Positions 59,957 through 64,000 of a stretch of DNA of 64,000 nt are shown in pieces; within the stretch, counting starts at the first letter, position 1; each line of letters begins with the position of its first letter. Source of the DNA: Psychrobacillus sp. FSL K6-4046. GTDB lineage: Bacteria > Bacillota > Bacilli > Bacillales_A > Planococcaceae. The notes under the pieces were generated by a model. The model worked only from the letters and a program-made list of their open reading frames with translations, did no database searches and had not been told where the DNA came from. The stretch is taken from the NCBI RefSeq assembly GCF_038624605.1, contig NZ_CP152020.1, forward strand, positions 248,001 through 312,000, given 5' to 3'. A program made the position numbers and the translations under genes.

Positions 59957-60978
59957 AAAAACTGTGGAAAACTCTTTCTTTTATCACTATAGTAACTTTA
60001 CTATTATCGGCATGTAGTTCTAGTGATGGAGAAACTAAGGCAGTCAGTTCAGATGTAAAAGGATTTGAAGAAACTACAATTCGCTTAGCCTATAATTTGC
60101 CTGCAGATCATCATGTGGCAATAGGTATTGAACAATTTGCAAAAGATGTTATGGAAAAATCAGGTGGTGCTATAAAAATGCAAGTATATCCATCTGGTCA
60201 GTTATTAACTGATAAAGAGATGAACCAGTCTATATTAACTGGTGGTGTAGAGATGGGAGTAAATTCTTCAACTCTTTGGGCAAGTACAGTACCTGTAATG
60301 GGAGTATTTGACGTGCCTTATGTCTTTAATGACTATGAAAAAACAGGAGAGGCTCTAAATGGTGAATTTGGGGACAAGCTTCGTACTGCTATGGAAGATA
60401 AAGGTGCAAAGGTGCTCATGTTTGCTGACTATGGATTTGCTCAATTTGCAAATAATAAACGTCCTTTAAAATCTCCAGAAGATTTTAAAGGGCTAAAAAT
60501 TAGAAGCATAGGGGATATTCCTTCTGAAATGATAAAGGCTTATGGCGCTTCGCCGGTATTTATGGGTGGGGGAGAAGTGTACATGGCCTTACAACGTAAC
60601 ACAGTTGACGGAGCAACGTCTGGCACAACTGCCATGGTTCAAAGAAAATATGACGAGGTAACAAAATACTTAACTATTAACAATTACGCCTATCTTGAAT
60701 TTATTCTAGCTGTTAATAAAAAGTTTTGGGACGACCTTCCTGTAGAAACGCAAAACTTACTAACTGAAACTGCTCAGGAAACTGAAAAATGGATCCGTGA
60801 TAAAGCGAAATCTGAAGATGAAAAAACAGCTAAAGAACTTGAAGACAGAGGCATGGAGGTATATAAAGTTCCCGAAGAGGACTTAGAGGAATGGAAAGAA
60901 GCAGCTAAACCTGCTTGGGATGCATTTTTAAATAATACTGGTGAAGCAGGTAATGAACTTTTAGACTTGGTTCAATAA
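59953..60978 (+). CDS. dctP: TRAP transporter solute-binding lipoprotein DctP
   Basis: 341 residues. It has a lipoprotein signal ending TLLLSAC, then the DctP fold: IRLAYNLPADHHVAIGIEQFAKDV, MQVYPSGQLLTDKEM, and LKIRSIG with the conserved Arg that salt-bridges carboxylates. The Arg supports an organic acid ligand. ATGA overlap couples it to the lyase gene. Lipid anchoring is the Gram-positive version of the periplasmic protein. Confidence 0.92.
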   Translation: MKKLWKTLSFITIVTLLLSACSSSDGETKAVSSDVKGFEETTIRLAYNLPADHHVAIGIEQFAKDVMEKSGGAIKMQVYPSGQLLTDKEMNQSILTGGVEMGVNSSTLWASTVPVMGVFDVPYVFNDYEKTGEALNGEFGDKLRTAMEDKGAKVLMFADYGFAQFANNKRPLKSPEDFKGLKIRSIGDIPSEMIKAYGASPVFMGGGEVYMALQRNTVDGATSGTTAMVQRKYDEVTKYLTINNYAYLEFILAVNKKFWDDLPVETQNLLTETAQETEKWIRDKAKSEDEKTAKELEDRGMEVYKVPEEDLEEWKEAAKPAWDAFLNNTGEAGNELLDLVQ

Positions 60979-60990
60979 GGGGGGGAACTT

Positions 60991-61488
60991 ATGAAAGCAA
61001 TTTATGAACTCTCCGATAAGCTGATAAAAATAGGGGCATATACGGCAGGTTTGTTAATAGTGTTAACAACATTTATGACATTCTATGAAGTAATTTCTCG
61101 ATGGTTATTTAACAGTCCTACCATTTGGGCAACTGAACTATCCACATATTCTATTATTGGAAGTTGTTTCTTGGCGAGCGCTTATGCAGTGAGAACTTAT
61201 TCTCACATTACTGTAGACCTCTTGATTAATAATGTTAACGATAAGTTTAAGAAAGTACTTGCTTATCTATCAAATGCTATGGGCTTAGTATTTAGTATTA
61301 TTTTTACGTATTATGGATTCCATCATGTGCTGAATACTTTTGAATTAGGGATTACCTCTTCCTCTTTATTAAGGATACCAATGTACCTGCCGGAGTTGTT
61401 TTTACCTGTGGGAGGCGCCTTGATGTGCATAGCCTTTATCTTGCAGATAATAGATGGTGATATTCACAGGGGAGGGGAACATATTTGA
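60991..61488 (+). CDS. dctQ: TRAP transporter small permease DctQ
   Basis: 165 residues with four predicted membrane helices. It includes the family wording FYEVISRWLFNSPTIWATELSTYSIIGSCFLASAYAVRTYSHITVDLL. It partners with DctM. AAGGGGGG precedes it. Its end overlaps the dctM TTG start by 4 bp. Confidence 0.92.
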   Translation: MKAIYELSDKLIKIGAYTAGLLIVLTTFMTFYEVISRWLFNSPTIWATELSTYSIIGSCFLASAYAVRTYSHITVDLLINNVNDKFKKVLAYLSNAMGLVFSIIFTYYGFHHVLNTFELGITSSSLLRIPMYLPELFLPVGGALMCIAFILQIIDGDIHRGGEHI

Positions 61489-62759
61489 ACATTTTCTTTA
61501 TTGGTGGACTAGGAACATTTTTACTCTTGGGCTTACCTGTAGCATTTGCTCTTTCATTACTCGCTGTAGTGGGAATGTATATATTTAATGGTGGGACTTT
61601 TGCATTTATGCAAGTGCCAATTATCTCTTACAAAGCTCTCGATGATTTTTCCTTAACTGCTTTGCCTATGTATGTATTAATGAGTCAAGTTTTGCTAGTA
61701 AGTGGCGTAGGTAGAGACTTATATGAAATGGCCAGCAGATGGTTTCGTCACTTACCGGGAGGACTTGCAATTGCTACACTCTTTTGTTGTGCAATTTTTG
61801 CAGCTATATCAGGTTCGAGTGTTGCCACTGCAGTAACGGTAGGCTCGGTAGCTTTACCAGAGATGGTAAAGAGAGGATATAATAAGAGACACGTACTTGG
61901 TATGCTAGCTGCTGGTGGTACTCTGGGAATTTTAATACCACCCAGTGTTCCGATGATTATTTATGGCTCAGTAACTGGTGAGTCAATTGGTAAGCTGTTT
62001 ATAGCTGGAATTGTCCCGGGTATAATACTAACTATATCTTTTATGATTTTTGCTTCATATCAAACACGTCATATCAAAGATAAACCAGCTACTTGGGCCG
62101 AAAGAATGGAAGGTACTAAAACTGCTATTTGGGGCTTGTTATTACCAGCAATTGTAATAGGGGGAATTTACACTGGTATTTTTACTCCTACGGAAGCTGC
62201 AGCAGTAGGTGTAATGGTTAGTTTTGCAATTTCGTTGTTTATCTATAAAAATCTAACGCTTGCAAATTTCAAAAAAATAATAATTGAAACTGTAAAAACT
62301 AATGCAATGATTCTATTTATCATTGTTGGAGCTATGTTACTTGGCTACATAATGACAATTTTAAATATTCCTCAAACCATTACAAATTATGCTACAAGCC
62401 AAGAGATTTCGCCATGGATTATATTTATATTAATCAACATAGTTTTGCTAATATTAGGTATGTTTTTGGAGACAATATCTATTTTGGTAATCACTTTGCC
62501 TATCTTATATCCAATAATAATGGCATTAGGATTTGACCCAATTTGGTTTGCTATTATTATGGTTATAAACATGGAGCTTGCTCTTATTTCTCCTCCAGTT
62601 GGTTTGAATTTATTTGTTTTAAAGGGAATAGATAGAACTAATAGGATAGATGAAATTGTTAAAGGGGTAATTCCATATGCAATAATTATGATTTTGTTAA
62701 TAGTGGTGTTATCTGTTTTCCCGGAAATATCCACCTTTTTAATTAGTGATATAGAATAA
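61485..62759 (+). CDS. dctM: TRAP transporter large permease DctM
   Basis: 424 residues, about twelve helices. Hallmarks are FCCAIFAAISGSSVATAVTVGSVALPEM, AAGGTLGILIPPSVPMIIYG, and FTPTEAAAVGV. It carries the solute with sodium. Start TTG 61485 overlaps dctQ. It is the last gene of the operon, closed by a strong terminator. Confidence 0.93.
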   Translation: MNIFFIGGLGTFLLLGLPVAFALSLLAVVGMYIFNGGTFAFMQVPIISYKALDDFSLTALPMYVLMSQVLLVSGVGRDLYEMASRWFRHLPGGLAIATLFCCAIFAAISGSSVATAVTVGSVALPEMVKRGYNKRHVLGMLAAGGTLGILIPPSVPMIIYGSVTGESIGKLFIAGIVPGIILTISFMIFASYQTRHIKDKPATWAERMEGTKTAIWGLLLPAIVIGGIYTGIFTPTEAAAVGVMVSFAISLFIYKNLTLANFKKIIIETVKTNAMILFIIVGAMLLGYIMTILNIPQTITNYATSQEISPWIIFILINIVLLILGMFLETISILVITLPILYPIIMALGFDPIWFAIIMVINMELALISPPVGLNLFVLKGIDRTNRIDEIVKGVIPYAIIMILLIVVLSVFPEISTFLISDIE

Positions 62760-62794
62760 TATTTTTCTAAATTACAATGTAAATACAGGAGAGA

Positions 62795-62836
62795 AAGACA
62801 AAAAGTACTTCAGGTCCTTGAAGTTCTTTTTGTCTT
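62795..62836. terminator. Terminator of the TRAP operon (bidirectional)
   Basis: AAGACAAAAAGTACTTCA pairs with TGAAGTTCTTTTTGTCTT (one mismatch), between convergent genes. Confidence 0.85.
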
Positions 62837-62840
62837 CTTC

Positions 62841-63206
62841 CTATTCATATAAGGTACTGTCTAACTCCCCATCTTCCTGATATATAGAAAGAATTCCATT
62901 ATGGTCATTGACGTAAGGCTTTGCCTTTTCAAGCAAAGCATCTTTTGTACCCTCAGAGAAAATAGCTCTTTCCCCATTTTCTTTTAGCAGTACCCAATCT
63001 TCCGAACGAGCCTTTACTTCATATTTTGGGCGGTCATTATCGTCTCCATTTACTGCCTTTCTTGCCTGGGCTGTTGCAATAGCTATTGCTCTTCCTTCAT
63101 CAGTATCGTCTCTTAATAATGCATTCGCAATTTCAATTGCCTTTTCTCGAACATCCGGCTCAAGATTTTTCATTGAAGCTGGATAATCATTTTTACTCCA
63201 CGGCAT
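62841..63206 (-). CDS. DUF2188 protein with ChaB-like N-terminus (YdaT-like)
   Basis: 121 residues. The N-terminal half (MPWSKNDYPASMKNLEPDVREKAIEIANALL...EGRAIAIATAQA) is the ChaB/YdaT-like helical motif. The C-terminal half (DWVLLKENGERAIFSEGTKDALLEKAKPYVNDHNGILSIYQEDG) is a DUF2188 beta-alpha unit. In B. subtilis the relative YdaT is a stress-regulon protein of unknown function. AAGGAGG precedes the ATG. Confidence 0.85.
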   Translation of the reverse strand: MPWSKNDYPASMKNLEPDVREKAIEIANALLRDDTDEGRAIAIATAQARKAVNGDDNDRPKYEVKARSEDWVLLKENGERAIFSEGTKDALLEKAKPYVNDHNGILSIYQEDGELDSTLYE

Positions 63207-63369
63207 ATCTATCGCCTCCTTGGCTAAGAAATTCCCCGAAATAAATCAAAATAAACATCCCGTGCTGAAATAGTAAATTATTTTCAGGGAAAATCTTATT
63301 ATTCTTTTCTGGAAGATCTTCATTCGAGTATAATTATTTATATACTTTCCAATATTTGGAGTGATTTGA

Positions 63370-63990
63370 GTGGAGTTATTAATTATTAGACATGGAGAAT
63401 CGGAAGCTGATCTGTTAGGTGTGCATGAAGGTAGAGCGAACTTTCCTTTAACTGAGTTAGGTATTGAACAAGCTAGTAAGATGGCTACATACGTGAAGGG
63501 TCATTTTCCACCAAACGTTATATTGTGTAGTCCTCTAAGCCGTGCAAAGAGCACTGCGACTATTCTACAAAGTAATATAGGCTGTGAGCTGTATGAGGAG
63601 TCTGACTTAATGGAGTTTAATAACGGAGTGCTCGCGGGTTTACCTCGAGGAGAAGCAGCTATAAAATACCCTCTACCTAAAGAAGGAAGACCAATTTATA
63701 TACCAATTGAAGCTGGAGAATCCGAGTTAGCGTTTCGTTACAGAGCAGAATACATCCTTCACAAAATAATAGAAGAATACAAGGATTATCAAAGAGTAGC
63801 AATTGTGTCACACGGCGGCTTGATCTCTATCCTTATTAAGGCGTTTCTACAATTGCCAGTTAACAGTGACTATATTTTCCCTACGGGAGACACTGGAATT
63901 CATTTACTAACCATTGAAAAGGACAAGCGTATCATCAGGTTTTTAAATAGACTGGAGCATATAAATAACGAAGAAGAGGTGATTAAATGA
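63370..63990 (+). CDS. Histidine phosphatase (phosphoglycerate mutase-like) family protein
   Basis: 206 residues from GTG 63370 (TTGGAGTG site). The catalytic motif is LLIIRHGESEADLLG (phospho-His in RHGE), with LCSPLSRAKSTATIL and the second His in IVSHGGLI. The family removes phosphate from small metabolites or proteins. Its stop overlaps the next start by 4 bp (ATGA), so it is in an operon continuing past the window. Confidence 0.88.
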   Translation: MELLIIRHGESEADLLGVHEGRANFPLTELGIEQASKMATYVKGHFPPNVILCSPLSRAKSTATILQSNIGCELYEESDLMEFNNGVLAGLPRGEAAIKYPLPKEGRPIYIPIEAGESELAFRYRAEYILHKIIEEYKDYQRVAIVSHGGLISILIKAFLQLPVNSDYIFPTGDTGIHLLTIEKDKRIIRFLNRLEHINNEEEVIK

Positions 63991-64000
63991 TTTTACATAC
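63987..64000 (+). CDS. Start of a further gene (partial, 4 codons)
   Basis: ATG 63987 overlaps the phosphatase stop as ATGA and has AGAGGTG about 6 bases upstream. Only MILH is visible, so no function can be given. Confidence 0.45.

Overview
The window is AT-rich, low-GC Gram-positive DNA. Shine-Dalgarno sites are strong (AGGAGG type), TTG and GTG starts are frequent, and lipoproteins have LAAC/LAGC/ITGC lipoboxes. It carries a yqhH-yqhG pair, Fur boxes, XylR/cre-type control and a T7SSb-style LXG toxin. Together these point to Bacillales, most likely Bacillaceae or Planococcaceae; the genus is inference. It is mostly chromosome with several accessory patches.

Layout. 0-4 kb is a decaying patch: the 5' end of an IS3-family element, a TetR regulator broken near its N-terminus, and an SGNH/GDSL hydrolase gene split by a complete IS256-family element with an exact 8-bp target duplication. 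An SDR gene follows. 4-8 kb has a second SDR, two small lipoproteins and an HpaB-like flavin hydroxylase. 8.4-14 kb is a minus-strand branched-chain-type ABC operon (substrate-binding protein, LivH, M, G, F) ending in an FMN 2-hydroxyacid oxidase. 14.5-17 kb is an LXG polymorphic toxin with a GH-E-like nuclease end and two immunity-like genes. 17-21 kb is a Fur-controlled siderophore ABC importer. 21-28 kb has a SWIM-SNF2 helicase, a small gene with an N-terminal frameshift, and a coupled Nudix plus PLD-helicase pair that could be a defence module. 28-31 kb has two lipoproteins, a type I toxin-antitoxin locus with readable promoters and terminators on both strands, and a radical SAM/SPASM gene.

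31-43.3 kb is a xylose/xyloside regulon: a Gfo/Idh/MocA oxidoreductase, xynB, xylR, a sugar ABC importer, a YesL-like gene, xylA, xylB and galM. XylR-operator-like sites lie before the importer and before xylA, and a cre site lies before the importer. 43.4-44.8 kb has an Asp-rich protein and five tRNA genes (Ser, fMet, Asp, Phe, Gly) with their own promoter and terminator. 45-53 kb has yqhH-yqhG, an old yellow enzyme, a HAD-DUF2071-MBL cluster, small genes, a SLAP-domain protein and a macro-domain/HTH fusion. 53-57 kb has a TusA-YeeE sulfur pair, a vWA protein and a divergent ferrochelatase paralogue. 57-62.8 kb is a six-gene operon: GntR regulator, class III CoA-transferase, HMG-CoA-lyase-like enzyme and a TRAP transporter. 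It reads as uptake, CoA activation and cleavage of a hydroxymethylglutarate- or citramalate-like acid. The window ends in a DUF2188 protein, a histidine phosphatase and the first codons of another gene.

The most unusual non-gene signal is a pair of dispersed 21-bp-period arrays (8.2 kb and 45.0 kb). Each has six copies of a TCGGTCGGT-like core at exact 21-bp spacing, in intergenic DNA next to transcription-unit ends.
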